DNA of 64,000 nt from Apodospora peruviana (GCA_033439685.1 JAUEDM010000002.1:6138001-6202000), one strand, 5' to 3'. Positions 10,779-22,775 are shown, counted from the first letter of the stretch. Translations and numbers: made by a program. The notes: generated from the letters alone by a model not told the origin.

Positions 10779-13218
10779 ATGCACTTATCGACTTTCTCGA
10801 GTGTATCAAACCTGAAGCTCCCACCAAACAGCATTCCAGAGCCTCAACCAAGCCCAAGATCGCCCCTTCGACGCCTACGCAACAGCCTCTGGCCGAATTC
10901 CACGGCTCGCGGTTCTGTTGTCTCTTTGGACAAGATGAAAAAAAGGCGGCGAAGCACATCACCATCAAGAAGTGGCACCAAGCACTCCTTAGGAACCCTA
11001 AGACATTGCATGCATGCACACCTGGCCCGCCACAAGTTGAGAAGAAAAGAATTCGAAGGCCGTGAGGCAGACTTGGAAGGAGACGACATCGACCAGGTCA
11101 GTCAAGGGACTTGGAGTCAGTATAATGGAGCTAATACCTAACAGCAGGATGGCCATGGCTTTATGCCGCCAATTCGCGTCGGGACGAACGAATCTTCGCA
11201 GACTTCTAACCCAAGCGATCAATCACAACCCCAGTCCAGGGTCTCGGATTCCACGACATTGGCGTTGCGACTTATCAACACGGTTGAAAGCAACATGTCA
11301 GCCATCAGCTACCGGAAATTCCTACCCCGGGGTCAGCTCTATGCTCTTGTTAACACAGGAACGGTAAGGGAGGAACTGAGGCGATGCAACTGGCCTCCAT
11401 TGATGCACTATGATCCCTGGGTAGCACAGGAGGCAGTGTTCGAGATGGATGCCCAGAAGATCTGCGGGTCACGGCCGAGAGAAGAGAACTCCGACATCAC
11501 AAGCGCGTCGATAGGAGAAAAGTCATATCGGAAAGTCTTGGCCACGCTGTTGCTTATGGGAGAGGCCCCAAAAATCCGGGATCTCGTCAAAGAAGACGTT
11601 TGTGACGACGACCTTCCGCTTGTCCGGGTACAGTTGGACGACAAACATGTCAGACTTGGTCGAAAAAAGGAATCCACACGTCCCTATAAAGTGCGTTGGG
11701 AAATGGAGCGACAAATCTATCGACAAGTTTGACGAGCACCAATGGACGGTGTCGACTCCTTTCTTCGCCGAAGGCGTCCGGAACAACGTCCCGCATCAAG
11801 TCTTCGAGCCCCAGACTATATTGCCGTTTCTTCTCTGGAAGATATCCGAGTCTTCTTCCAACGGCGGGTGTAGTCGGGTATACAAGGTCCACATCCATCC
11901 GGACCACCGTGCCTTCAGTCACCATGGCAACGTAAGATGCCCAAGAAAAAAAACAGGCCAGATTGTCAGGCATTGCGTGGGCTAACATGACCAAACAACC
12001 AGGAATATGTGGCAGTCAAGGAACTCAAGTCCCAGAACTGGGACGATTTCAGACAAGAGGTCTCCATCCTGAAACGAGTCAGCGGGAACTTTCACCTCCA
12101 TCTCATATCGCTCCTCGCCACGTACGAACACTCAGGCCGATACCATCTCATTTTCCCCTGGGCCAAGGCCGATCTCAGAGAGTACTGGAAGACTTTCAGC
12201 GGAGACGGGAATCCACCCAAGGGGCCAGAGACAATCTGCTGGTTGGCGGAGCAATGCCACGGCCTTGCCGACGGTCTCTCGTTGATTCATCGCTACTACG
12301 CCAGGTCAATTTCCGGCGATTCTCTTGCAGACGTTGACTCTACAGACGAAGAAGGCGAAAACCCAACATTTAACATCCGCATCCGGAACTGACGCCGACG
12401 ACTCCATTATGACCAAGAGAAATTCTGGATCTGGTCAGCTGCTCTTCGGCCGCCACGGGGACATCAAGCCCGCAAATATCCTCTGGTTCCCTGGAGACGA
12501 CTGTCGAGAAGAGGATGGGGGCGTCCCCCACGGCGTCCTGAAGCTCGCAGACTTCGGCATCGCGCAGCTGTCCGACAAGGACAAAGTTACAACCCAAGTT
12601 CCCTTCCCCTCCTCGCGGCCGTACCGAGCCCCAGAAACCAAGTCCAGGCCCATGACGCTTAGCACCTTGTACGACGTCTGGTCTTTAGGGTGTGTCTATC
12701 TCGAGTTTGTGGCCTGGTATTTTGGCGGCTGGGCGTCTGTCGAAGCATTTATGGAGCAGAGGTCCAAGGACCCAGCAGATCGTTCCGAATCTCAGGAGAG
12801 ACAAGCCGAGACGACAGGTGACACGTTTTTCCAGATCTTGCGCGGTGATGAGAGGAGTGAGATGACACCCCAGGTTCATCCGGCTGTTGATGCTGTTAGT
12901 TATTAATCCGCAACTCACTCAAACTGAAGCCCTTGGAAGTGGAAAAACTGACTCATTAACGAGTAGTTCATCGACGAGGCACACGATCCCACTCACAACC
13001 CATACTACACCGAATTCTTTCACGATTTCTTGGTGTTGATTCGCCAACACATGCTCATCGCCGAGCAGATGGGCAGATACCGACGGTCTAGCTCTGCTGA
13101 GGTCGCGGCAAAGCTGGCCGAGATGCTGACGAGATGCAAGTCCGAACCGGGATCATATCTGGCTGCTAATCTTAGGATATCTTCGTGGCGGGTGGGTGGG
13201 GAGGAACTCTTGGGCTAG
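10779..13218 (+). CDS. fungal protein kinase, HGD-type catalytic loop
   Basis: Predicted serine/threonine kinase related to the kinase half of the neighbouring fusion: both share the upstream module (YRKFLPRGQLYALV here, DQKFLPKGLIDTIL there) and an EDVCDDDLPLVR / LSDDNLPIDR segment. Kinase motifs in order are GGCSRVYKVHIHPDHR, EYVAVKELKS (Lys), RHGDIKPANILWF, LADFGIAQL and SRPYRAPET. Clear introns are 11097-11144, 11932-12002 and 12895-12966. Two further frame changes occur. They can be absorbed by weaker introns at 11628-11691 and 12305-12419, giving a phase-consistent 689-residue protein. Otherwise they are one-base indels (one would be in the A6 run at 11663-11668) and the gene is decaying. 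The first exon is uncertain: two overlapping frames are open there, and the ATG at 10779 is the first in the frame that reaches the 11097 donor. Confidence 0.6.
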
Positions 13219-13410
13219 GTAATGAGAATAGCAAAATTGAGATCGGAGATCGGATCCCGGGGGAGGTGGGGGGGGAGTGGGGGTTTATTTCTTTTGGAGT
13301 ATGGAATGATGCTTGGCTGGGAGATTGCTAGCCACGGTAACTTACTACATGGGTACGATAGGAGGATATTTCTGGATGGTATTGATCGCAGTCGATATCT
13401 GGCTCGGTTT

Positions 13411-13460
13411 GTATGAAATTGTATGAAATTGTATGAAATTGTATGAAATTGTATGAAATT
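13411..13460. repeat. 5 x 10-bp tandem repeat
   Basis: Exactly five perfect copies of GTATGAAATT, followed by GTACTTG. Copies are identical, which suggests recent expansion or slippage. The unit is not a multiple of three and no coding frame crosses it. Confidence 0.97.
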
Positions 13461-13625
13461 GTACTTGTCATTCCTACCTAGGTAGATCATAGAACTCGTA
13501 GATAGTCAACAAGAATAGCACACATATTAGATTGTTGCACTTGACCTTTTTGCATTACCTTGGTCATACTATCATTCAAAGTTTAATTCCCCATGGGAAA
13601 CACTTTGCTCACCTTGTCCTTGTAT

Positions 13626-13643
13626 GTACGGATTATTCCGTAC
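13626..13643. repeat. short perfect inverted repeat
   Basis: GTACGGA-TTAT-TCCGTAC: 7-bp arms with a 4-base spacer, about 670 bp upstream of the P450 start. It could be a binding site for a dimeric regulator or a chance palindrome. Confidence 0.6.
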
Positions 13644-14309
13644 AAAATTTTCCCGTCAAGGATGTACAAGTCATTTATGCACGGTACGTTCGGAACCCAT
13701 GCGTGGTTGTGCAAGGTTTATGCAAATTATGCACGGTTGTGCACCTGACTCGTTCTCTTGGAACCTCCTCACGGCAGACTTCCATTCCGATGCCCACTAG
13801 CGTGGCCTTGGTCCTAACGGCCTTGCGATTTGACGATCCGTCCCGTTGCATTAGCTTGGCCCCCCATGGGAGAAGTGGATATGTGATAGTGAAACGGTTG
13901 CCAATGACTAGAGTTGTTGGCGATGGAGCAGCGCATCGCAATTAAGAAAACTCCACCAGGTTGCCATCAATGTTGCCATACCCGGGCGGCACCGTCTAGT
14001 CCCGCCGAATTTTGTGAAAAATCCGCTCTCTCTGTTTCAAGTTGTTATGTTTCCCACAGTGGTCTCTGTCGTTCACAAGTGAAACCAACTGCGTCATGGC
14101 CCTCTCCGTGGATTGTGTCTAGTTTCTTTTTGTATAAAGGAGTTCCGTCTCATCCCAGAACGATTTAGGTAGGTATAAACTTCACTCTTGTTCACCATCC
14201 TCCTCGCCGCTGCTCGAACCCGTTTGTGCGAGAGATAATCTCGCTTTCACCCAGCATCCTTCCCAAGCTTTGTTTCGTTTCCTCCCAGAAACTCCAAACA
14301 CTCGCAACC

Positions 14310-16111
14310 ATGGCGAGCTCTCATGGGTCCTCCCTCTGGGCCGACCTTCCAGACCCGTCGGCGAAACCGATCCCGTACCTCGTCGTGGCCTTCCTGGCTA
14401 CCCTCCTGATGTACACCGTTCAGAGCTCCTCCAAGACATATATGAGGTCGTTGCCACACCTCAACCCCAAAGAACCCCTGGCGCTCACCAACCTCGGGCC
14501 CAAGAAGCAATTCTACTTCAACTGCTGGGACTTGCTGGCCGGATGGTATGGCCGCAACCCGGACAAGCCTGCGCGCATGATCACCAGCGACGTGGGCGAG
14601 TTGATGTTGCTGCCGCCTCAGGTGACGAACGAGGTCCGGAATAATCCGCATTTGAGTTTCTCGAAATACATTTATACGGTAATTCTCACCTTTATGCTTC
14701 TGAAGAGTCATGAGGGCCTTGTTTTGTTGACATGAGCGATGAAAGGCTTTCCACGCGCACCTGCCCGGGTTCGAGGGCTTCCGCGAGGGCTCCAGAGACT
14801 CGCATATTGTGCAGGCCGTCATCATGAAGGACCTTACCAAGTATCTGAGTAAGTCTTGCTGACCCGAGTTTGTTGTTAACACAAAGCTAATGGTCCCTTC
14901 AGACAAAGTCACAGAACCCCTTGCCGAGGAGACTGCTCTTGCCACGCCCGAGCTATTTCCAGTCGGCGAGAATAACGGTAGGTTCTTCAATAAGGACCAG
15001 TTTATCACCTCCATTTACTGACACAGGGACAAATCCAGAATGGCAATCCGTGCCCCTCCGCGAAACCCTCCTCCGACTGGTCGCGCGCATCTCCTCCCGC
15101 GTCTTTCTAGGCGAGGAGCTCTGCCGCAACGAAGAATGGCTCAAAGTCACCCGCGAGTACACGGTCGATTCTTTCAAAGCGGCCGAATATTTGCGTTTCT
15201 TCCCTACCTGGACCCGGCCGTTCGTGCACTGGTTCCTCCCGTCGTGCCGCGTCGCTCGAGGCCACGTCGCCACGGCGCGGCGCGTCATCGCGCCCGTCCT
15301 CCAGAAGCGCCGCGAGCAAAAGAATTCCAACGAAAAAGTCGAGTTCGACGACGCGATGGAATGGTTCGAAAAGGAGGCCAAAGGACAAGAATACGACCCG
15401 GCCATCAGTCAGCTGGTTTTGTCCATGGCGGCCATCCACACCACCACCGATCTTGTGAGCCAGGTGCTGACTGATCTGTGCAAACACCCCGAGATAGTGG
15501 AGCCGTTGCGAAAAGAGATTGTTGCCTGCCTTGAGGATGGCGGGTGGAAGAAGACGAGCCTTTATAATATGAAGCTGCTCGATAGCGTTATCAAAGAGAC
15601 GCAGCGCGTCAAGCCTGTCAGCATGGGTACGTTTCGCCCCCACCCCCAAAGAACGGTCTGGATGATCATCACTGACTTTTGGTATGCAGTTTCCCTGCGA
15701 AGAATCGCCACGCAAGACGTCAAGCTCTCCAACGGGAGCACCATCCCCAAGGGCGCTGCCACGGCCGTCATGGCGCACAGGATGTGGGACGCGTCGGTGT
15801 ACGAGAACCCGGACCAGTGGGACGGGTACCGGTTCCTGCGCATGCGTGAGGAACCCGGCCGCGAGAACATGGCGCACCTCGTCAGCACCAGCGCCGATCA
15901 CATGGGTTTTGGACATGGCGCCCACGCGTGCCCGGGGCGCTTCTTTGCGGCCAACGAGACCAAGCTCGCGCTGGTTTACCTGCTGCTCAAGTACGACTGG
16001 CGGCTGCCCGAGGGTGTCACACCAAAAATCAGAAAGTTTGGGTTCAGTTTGGGCACTGATCCAACAATGAAGATGGAGTATCGTGGGCGGGAGCCGGAGA
16101 TCGAGATTTGA
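14310..16111 (+). CDS. cytochrome P450 monooxygenase
   Basis: Haem-thiolate monooxygenase, probably ER-anchored. Five exons (14310-14678, 14746-14848, 14903-14977, 15027-15626, 15690-16111) join in phase to 522 residues, the usual P450 length. A membrane anchor (YLVVAFLATLLMYTV) lies near residues 25-40. The I-helix is AAIHTTTDL, the K-helix ExxR is KETQR, and the haem-binding loop FGHGAHACPGRFF near residue 460 supplies the cysteine ligand. The overall pattern is closest in my recognition to fungal P450s of the ent-kaurene oxidase-like group used in terpenoid or other secondary metabolism. No terpene synthase, PKS or NRPS is present nearby, so a biosynthetic role is not supported by context. 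A product call beyond the superfamily would be a guess. The start at 14310 precedes the anchor; an upstream in-frame ATG at 14226 is less likely. Confidence 0.9.
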
Positions 16112-16362
16112 TCTTCCGTGGAAAGTCGTTGATCTGGAAGTAAATAAGTTCAGTTTGAGATGTATTTAGCAGACCGTTGCTTTAATCCAGCCATATCAAA
16201 GAAATAAACAAGACATTCATTCCATCTTTAGGGGAAGGAGGGAGGGAGGGTATCACTGCTAGCTAAGGTACCTAGCTACTTATCAACAAAGGCACGATCA
16301 TATCATCAATCTTCTTTGCACACCGACGACTCTCCCAAGGTCGCCGGATGCATGCCACCAAT

Positions 16363-17028
16363 CTAACCCAAAAAGCCACCACCGCTCTCGTTGTTCTTCT
16401 CGTCCATGGCGATGCACATGGCCACCATGAGCGCCATATCGACGTTAGGCGCCACCGTAAGCGCGTACGTCTGCTGACCGAACAGAATATCGCGGCCGCT
16501 CAACAATTTGCGATCAATGCGCGCAACGACAGCACCCGTCGCTTCGTCGACAATCTCCGCAGCGCTATCGAACCAGTTGCCCTTCATTTTGAGGGTGGTC
16601 GCTACGCCATTCAGAGAAGTAAACGTCGCAGTCGCTTTCGATCCCAACACTATTTCCCCCAATTAGTAACTCACTCATCATACTCGGATAATGGGACACG
16701 TACAAGTGAACCCGCTCTTGACCGTCAAGAGCTCCTTGCCGCTCTTGTCTTCCGCGACAAAGGTGGCGTGGATGTGGAGGTGTTTCTTGACGAGGTCGAA
16801 CAAATGATTGCCGTTCAGATCGGTGACGGACTTGCGGCCGGAGATGGACATCAGCTTGCCCTCGACGCGCATTAGGGGCTGGCCGTTCTGCATCTTGATC
16901 TCGAAGCTGTCTCCCGTGAGACTCATGACCTTTTCGCGCAGGACCAGCGTCACCGTCTCACGCGCGATGTAAGGGCCGAAAATGCCCACCGGCTGCGGGC
17001 TGGGCGCGAGCTGGAATGATGATGCCAT
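16363..17028 (-). CDS. LURP-one-related (tubby C-terminal-like) protein
   Basis: Two exons, 17028-16704 and 16649-16363, join across a 54-bp intron (TTACTAAT branch point) to give 203 residues, the typical size for the LURP-one-related family. Family features seen are the repeated beta-strand pattern with LVLREKVMSLTGDSFEI, GQPLMRVEGK, LFDLVKKHLHIHATF, and at the end IDRKLLSGRDILFGQQTYALTVAPNVDMALMVA, matching the conserved membrane-tubby-like C-terminal core with VAP.vD.al. Members are small cytosolic or membrane-associated proteins of unknown biochemical role in fungi. The stop codon is about 250 bp from the convergent P450 stop. Nothing indicates functional linkage. Confidence 0.82.
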
Positions 17029-18112
17029 TTTTTATTTATTTTCTTTTTGGTTTATTGTTTGTTGGTGAGTTCAGAATAAGTGGGCTTGTTTTGATTTGAT
17101 TTTTGATAACTAAGGGGTGGATTGATCGCTCGGCCAACGGATTGAAGTTTGTGGGGAAGTTGTGGAAGATGAAATGATGGACCCCGAAAGGAGAAGGATC
17201 CAACGGCGTTATTTATTCCCATCCATTTCGATCGGCAAGAGCGTGTGACGTACTTTTTATTCCCATCCAGCAGCCTGGTTCCATCTGTTGGTCCAACGGC
17301 GACGGATAATTCGCTGCTCGGCGGTGGCTGTGCCTCAATAGTGTCACCAACTCACTCCTCAAAATACGACCCCCGAAACGATCCATAGTCCGAAGACAGT
17401 CGAAGTCGAAACCCCTGCAGAAAGAGGCGTAGGGCTGAAGTTCAGAAGCACGCTGCGGCGGCCTCCCAGTGGCTCACTCCTCTGCGAAGAGGAGACGGAC
17501 GACGGCTTGGCGCATTTCAGCTCTGAGTTATTGGTAGTCTTGATGACCTAGACTTGGCTTTCGAATTGCATGCCGAAAAAGGGTCAGTTCATGGCGCATG
17601 CAGTGTTACTTGTGCGTGCAATGCAGTGATTGGTGATACCAGGGAAAGTTGATAGATGCACTTTTATCACGTAGCTTCAAAAGCAAGTCCAATCTAAACT
17701 TCAGGTCTAAGATAGTGTAAACTCACCATATATCGTAGCTTTCTCCCACGACGGCGTGTTTGATTATATAGTGAAGATTCGGGGGGCGTCAGTTGGAGAG
17801 TAAGGATGTAGCATCACGGTGTTGTTTGGTCCTGCTCACGATGAGATATTCTATGTCGGAACTGATAAAATTCTCATAACGATCAACAATACATGAACAA
17901 ACATATCCAATTCATCGATTTGTTCACAATGCATATCTGTACGCAAAAATAGACTGAGCCAGACTAAACCGCACGCACAAATCCAACTATTTACAGTCTT
18001 CTGTTTCCTTCCTCCTCCTCCTCCTCCTCCTCCTCCAAATTTTCAGACCCAAGACACAACGCTCCCTAGCCATTCCCCTTCACACTTGGGTTTCCCCCCC
18101 CCCAACAAACAC
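17029..18112. other. intergenic with CTC-repeat stretch
   Basis: About 1.1 kb between the LURP-type gene promoter and the 3' end of the dioxygenase gene. No open frame of note. A (CTC)n microsatellite lies at about 18010-18035. Confidence 0.55.
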
Positions 18113-19426
18113 TCAGTTGCCACGTCCCAACCACCTGCGACCGAACCCGCCAAACCCTCCGCCGAACCCACCCCTCTGCAGCTGCGCGACAGGTCCGTTG
18201 GGGTTCATGACGCCTCCAGACGAAGTCATCCACGCAGCCGGGCTGACCTTTTGGTTGGAGTTCGTGTTGACACCAAACCGGATCCACGCGAAGACGCCCT
18301 CGGACAGCGTCTTGCCGACAAGAGCGTACCGCACGATGGGGTCGTCGCCGTTGGCGCCCTGGCGAAACAAAAAGTCGTTGGTGTTGAGCGTCACCTTGTT
18401 CTTGTTCTTGTTGTACGGCGTGTTCTTGTCGATCTCGGCAATGAGAGTCTGATCGAAGTAGAGCTGGCCGACGTGGGCCGCCTTTCCGCCCGTGATGGTG
18501 TTGTTGGCCTGCTTGGTTGCCCCGAGGTAAACAATGGCGTGGATGTGGGTCGCGCGTCCGTCGTAGTGGCCCGGCAGGAGGCCGTCGAAGGACGCGACGC
18601 CGTGGTCGTCGGTCGGCTGCACGCCGCGCAGAGCTGTAAGCTTCAGGATGCCGGCGTCCTTGGGGTCGCCCATGCCTGGGTAGCCTTGCACGCCGGTGTA
18701 GATGCCCTATTTTGCGGATCAGTTTTGCTTCTGAGAGAATAGTGTGCTGGGAAAGTGGTGTGAACCTACCGTGGAGTTGGAGCTCCAGATATCCACGTAT
18801 GCGTTGGGGACGACCTTGCAGGTCTTGTAGTCGACGACTTGGATGGCCAGGGTCATCTTGATGCCGGGCTCGGTCTCGGTGATGTCTTTCCTCACTTGCT
18901 CGCCTTGCACATCTGCGGAGATTTATTAGCATGCCAAAATTTGCTCGACACGCAAAGGGTCGTCATACACAATGGGCCTTGGTCGACGGACGGCATCAGC
19001 ATGCAGGCGCCAGAGTCGGAGAACAGCGTGGACAGGTCCATGCCCTTGGTGACGGCCTTGCTGGTCTTGTGGTCGATCTTGGACACCGAGATGTAATCCC
19101 GAGGACGCAACTTGGGTCTATCGACACATCGTCAGTTTTTTTTTTTTTTTTGCTGGAGCACACATCGAGTGGTACAAAGATGATATTCCTTACTCCTCGT
19201 CGAGATCAAGACCAAGGCTCCTTCTGAGACGGGCATATTCCCGTCCGTGAATCTCCACGGTCCGCTCAACAAACTCGGGCTCCGAGAACTGCTTCGAGCA
19301 GTGGTCGAGGGACTTGCGCTCCAGAGGCAGTGCCGCGTGGGCGTGGACCTTTTCCTCGTGGCCGGGATGGGCCGACACCAAAGCCCCAGCCAGCAAGAGG
19401 CTCGAAACCAAGCTTCTGACACCCAT
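18113..19426 (-). CDS. secreted intradiol ring-cleavage dioxygenase-like protein
   Basis: Predicted extracellular non-haem Fe(III) dioxygenase acting on catechol-type aromatics. Four exons (19426-19194, 19117-18969, 18912-18770, 18706-18113) join in phase to 372 residues. A signal peptide (MGVRSLVSSLLLAGALVSA) is followed by a His-rich propeptide. Family landmarks are GPLYVQGEQVRKDI, PNAYVDIWSSNSTGIYTG (first Tyr ligand region) and HYDGRATHIHAIVY (Tyr/Arg plus the two His ligands). The C-terminus is glycine-rich (QRGGFGGGFGGFGRRW). Secreted fungal members are thought to act on lignin- or plant-derived phenolics, which fits the AA9 and GH3 genes in the window. Splice sites are well supported by restoration of the GPLYV motif. 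A 16-T tract sits in the first intron. Confidence 0.9.
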
Positions 19427-22400
19427 TGTTGTTGTTGCTGATACACAAAACTGAGGGTTGGAGGGAAGCGATGGAAGAGGAGAAGAACAACCAGGAGCCA
19501 AAGAGTCGAGCCCTCAAGAATAGGCGGCCCAGCCGAGATATTTACCTTTTTTTTTCTTTTTTTCCCACTTTCTCTCCTCCTTTTTTCCTCAGCCTTGGCA
19601 CTGCGACGTACAGTCCGCCCTTCCGCTTCCCGTCTGACCGGATCTTCGGCTCTCGCCTTTCGCGCGCCCACCATTCCGCAAGTTGACGCCTTACAGATGA
19701 TGTACCCCGTTTTGTGCCATCTTTGGTGCCTGCAAGGATAGGATTGCCGCGCAAAGTCAATATATGATCCGGGTCATAACCATGTCATGGCGACAATTCA
19801 CCCAACGTGTGCTCCTCTTTAATATTGCAATATGTACCATGGCATGCTCCTCGCACGTAACCTGCCTGTCTGAATGGGCTCAGTAAACAGAGAATTTGCC
19901 AGCTATTATAGCCCTCCCTCCTATATCATCAACCTGATATAACGTGCACGACATACATCTGTGTGGTCCAGCGACTTGCACAACCTATAGTGGCCGGTGA
20001 TGTTATCCGAATGCAAGATCACGAGTCACAGTACCCAACAAGGGTGTCTTTTCTCTTTTCCTTGGTTTGTTTACCCGCCTGCTCAGTGATCACCCTGCGT
20101 CGGACCCAATATCCCGCCAGCTCTCCCGATTCGTTCTCACAAATTAAAAATCCGGGGAAGTGGGCTTGGCAGCAATCAAAAACAAACGAAAAACAGCACG
20201 CAAACGCATATGGACACTCCGACCCAACCAACTGCAGTGGACTATTACTAAGAACTCATCCAACTGGAAGATTTGGTCTCCAGCTCTATTACCCTCAATT
20301 TCTGAAATATATCTCTAGTCTCACTCGGACACTTTGTGATGTTGCCTCCTTTCTAATACAACCCCTATTTACCCAACCGGTCTTTTTTTCTCGGCAGTTG
20401 TCTTTGTCCCCCGCATTCCGCTTCTCTGTCTTTCCGACTGGGTATCCATCTTGTTTATTCAATGCGTCGATGCTATTTTGGGTGGTTTCGATGTGGTAAT
20501 GCAAATATGGCGTATTATGGTCTCGCCTCACAGCCCATCGGTGGGGTCTTCCGAGAGCGTGGGGACAAGCTTTCTTCTTCACACGAACACGGTTATTAAG
20601 TCCAAGTTCAAGGATCTCCCCAATGGAATGACTCTTGACGTTCCAATGTTGCCACTCAATGTCCAAGTTTGAAGACCGATGGTGGAAAAACCTGGCTGGA
20701 CTTTATTGTCCTCGAATTGTCAAAGACGCTTTCAGCCACATACAAAATTGAGAAGAGACAGTGCAAAAAACGAGAGGACGAGAGACTCAGAGCGCAAATT
20801 CGTCAAGTGGGCTGAGCGAAAGTGGTAGCAGTAGTGGTAGTACCTTCTCAGGGCAGAAACGAACCACATCCAAGGGGCACCAAGCCGAGATAGCCGATCT
20901 CTCCATCCGAAGCCAACAAAACCCAGAGATTCATATATAAAGTCTATGAGAAGGCCTGCCGCCAGCCAGTGCCGTGATCATTCTGTATATAACTTGAAGT
21001 CCACGAAGACGCGTCGAGTAGAGCTGGACAAACGGTGGCGGATCCAACTGCCAAAAGGAGCCGAGGCAGCGGCACCTGGGGTGTTACACTCGCTTGCTCG
21101 GAACACCACTACAAACTACGTCGTTACACTCGACACGTACCAACACTTTAACTCTCTCGCTTAAGTGACCGACCGGCTGTCAAGGAACCCCGGAGACGTC
21201 TGAATCACCGCGATCCTCGGTAACTACCGGTGTGAACTAGTGCGAGGAATAGGATTAACCCGTAGTCCGAGGAGGCCGCGGCAGTGATATGTCGTACGAC
21301 TGTTTTAGGTGGGATGAGTACCCCGGCTTCGTGAAACGGGTAAGTAGAACTGTGCATACTGTTGTGTTGGAACACAAGTTCTAGCTGTGTCATTTCCCAG
21401 TCCCAGAGTCCAATCCATAATATCTACCTGTAAACAATAAGACGTAGTAGACTCGCCGTCTGAACGTTGCTCATCGTCAATAAACGCCACAGGCGGGACG
21501 CAGTCAACGGTGTTTCCACGGCTTGAGCGCTGGCAGAGTCTAGGACATTTAACATATACATGTATCTTTAAATCAGAGCTACCAACAAGTTACCTACACA
21601 TATTGGCTCCAACTCCGACAGCATATTTTCAACCTTGCTCATCCTAGCTCCTTGGTGAAAATAACTGTGCAAGTGCCGCATTTAGAATCACTTCAAGCCG
21701 TCACATGCCAACCATCGTCTGCTTCACTTTTAGCCTCAAACAAAAAACCCACTTCCACAACACTCCGCCAAACTCTAACACGCCCGCCACCTTCGTCATG
21801 ACCGCTTTTCTCAAAAAACCAAAGGTAGATATAGTAGTCCAACGAACGATGCCAGTACCACTGACTCTTGAAGCCCGGTCTATGGTAGCTTTCGTAATTA
21901 GCTCAGTGGAAGGGTAACGGTGATCTAGTAGGTCTTCTTCAGATGTGAGAGCTTGCAGAGAAGGTCGCCTGTTCGAATCAGCGTCCCGCTCACACAGTTG
22001 CTTCATACTCTGCAAGATTTGTAATTCCAAATGCCATATAACTCTGCCACTTAAGTTCTGCTCTTACGGCGCAAACGCCAGTTACCTCTTCCCACCGCTG
22101 TCTGTGACTCGCAGTTGAGTTGGCTGGTGAGCTTCTTGTTCCGATTTATAGTTTTGGTATTTTTGTGGTTTTTATTCTTTGCGACATTCCCAGTTGAGCA
22201 CAGAATTATAACAACCTGGTATTCTGCGACGAATCTGGGCATCCGAAATTCCTAACAATCTCATCCGTCAATGTTCTTATTTAGTTGAAAAGCCATCTTC
22301 TATCATTAAGGATATATAGATGGGGCGGTGGCGTACCTTTACCCCTAATATGAGCATATCCCCAGGCATTTCTCGTGAAACGCATGATAACGATGCTCTC

Positions 22401-22775
22401 GCAAGCTCACTTGGATTTGGCAGTGCTCTTTGTTGTAAGGTAACCAGATGTTGTTTGATCCCGGTTCGGCCGGCTAAAAATATCCCTCGGCAGGTAGTAG
22501 CTAGTACCCAGCACTCCATCGTCTGGTTAGAAGGATATGCCGTTGACTTTTACTAACAATCCCGGGGGGCGGATATATCTAGACATTCGGCAATGTAAAT
22601 CGGCTTCTGCGGGCAAAAAGGTTGCAGACTAGACCCAACAAAAAAACCAGGAAAATGACTTTGAAGAGGCGGGGGGGGGGGGGGGGGGGGGGTCCCAGCG
22701 ACACACCTCTCTCCTTTGCCTTTTTTTCTGCCACATTCCACAGACGTCAGCCAACTCAGGCCGGAGCCAGACACA
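19427..22775. other. gene-poor region, 3.3 kb
   Basis: The longest stretch without a supported gene. All open frames are short and lack motifs. Around 21880-22005 (+) there are sequences like a tRNA A box (TAGCTCAGTGG at about 21899) and B box (GTTCGAATC at about 21973), but no matching acceptor stem, so at most a tRNA relic. A 22-base poly-G tract lies near the right end. The remainder shows no structure I can name. Confidence 0.5.
22671..22692. repeat. (G)22 homopolymer
   Basis: An uninterrupted run of 22 G, ending 83 bp before the start codon of the DUF4360 gene, so within its promoter or 5' leader. Such runs can form quadruplexes and are error-prone in assemblies. Confidence 0.95.

Larger units (their letters stand above)
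13219..14309. other. intergenic with tandem and inverted repeats
   Basis: About 1.1 kb without a supported gene. It holds a five-copy 10-bp tandem repeat, a 7-bp perfect inverted repeat and a cluster of TTATGCA / GGTTGTGCA motifs near 13674-13744. The 3' part should be the promoter of the P450 gene. Confidence 0.55.

Noticed and set aside
14310..19426. Secondary-metabolite cluster around the P450
   Set aside because: Only one P450; the neighbours (LURP-type protein, secreted intradiol dioxygenase) are not core biosynthetic enzymes, and there is no synthase or cluster regulator.
21885..22005. Possible tRNA gene with an intron on the plus strand
   Set aside because: A-box and B-box-like strings are present, but the T-stem has two mismatches and no 5' segment pairs with the expected 3' acceptor strand. 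At most a relic.
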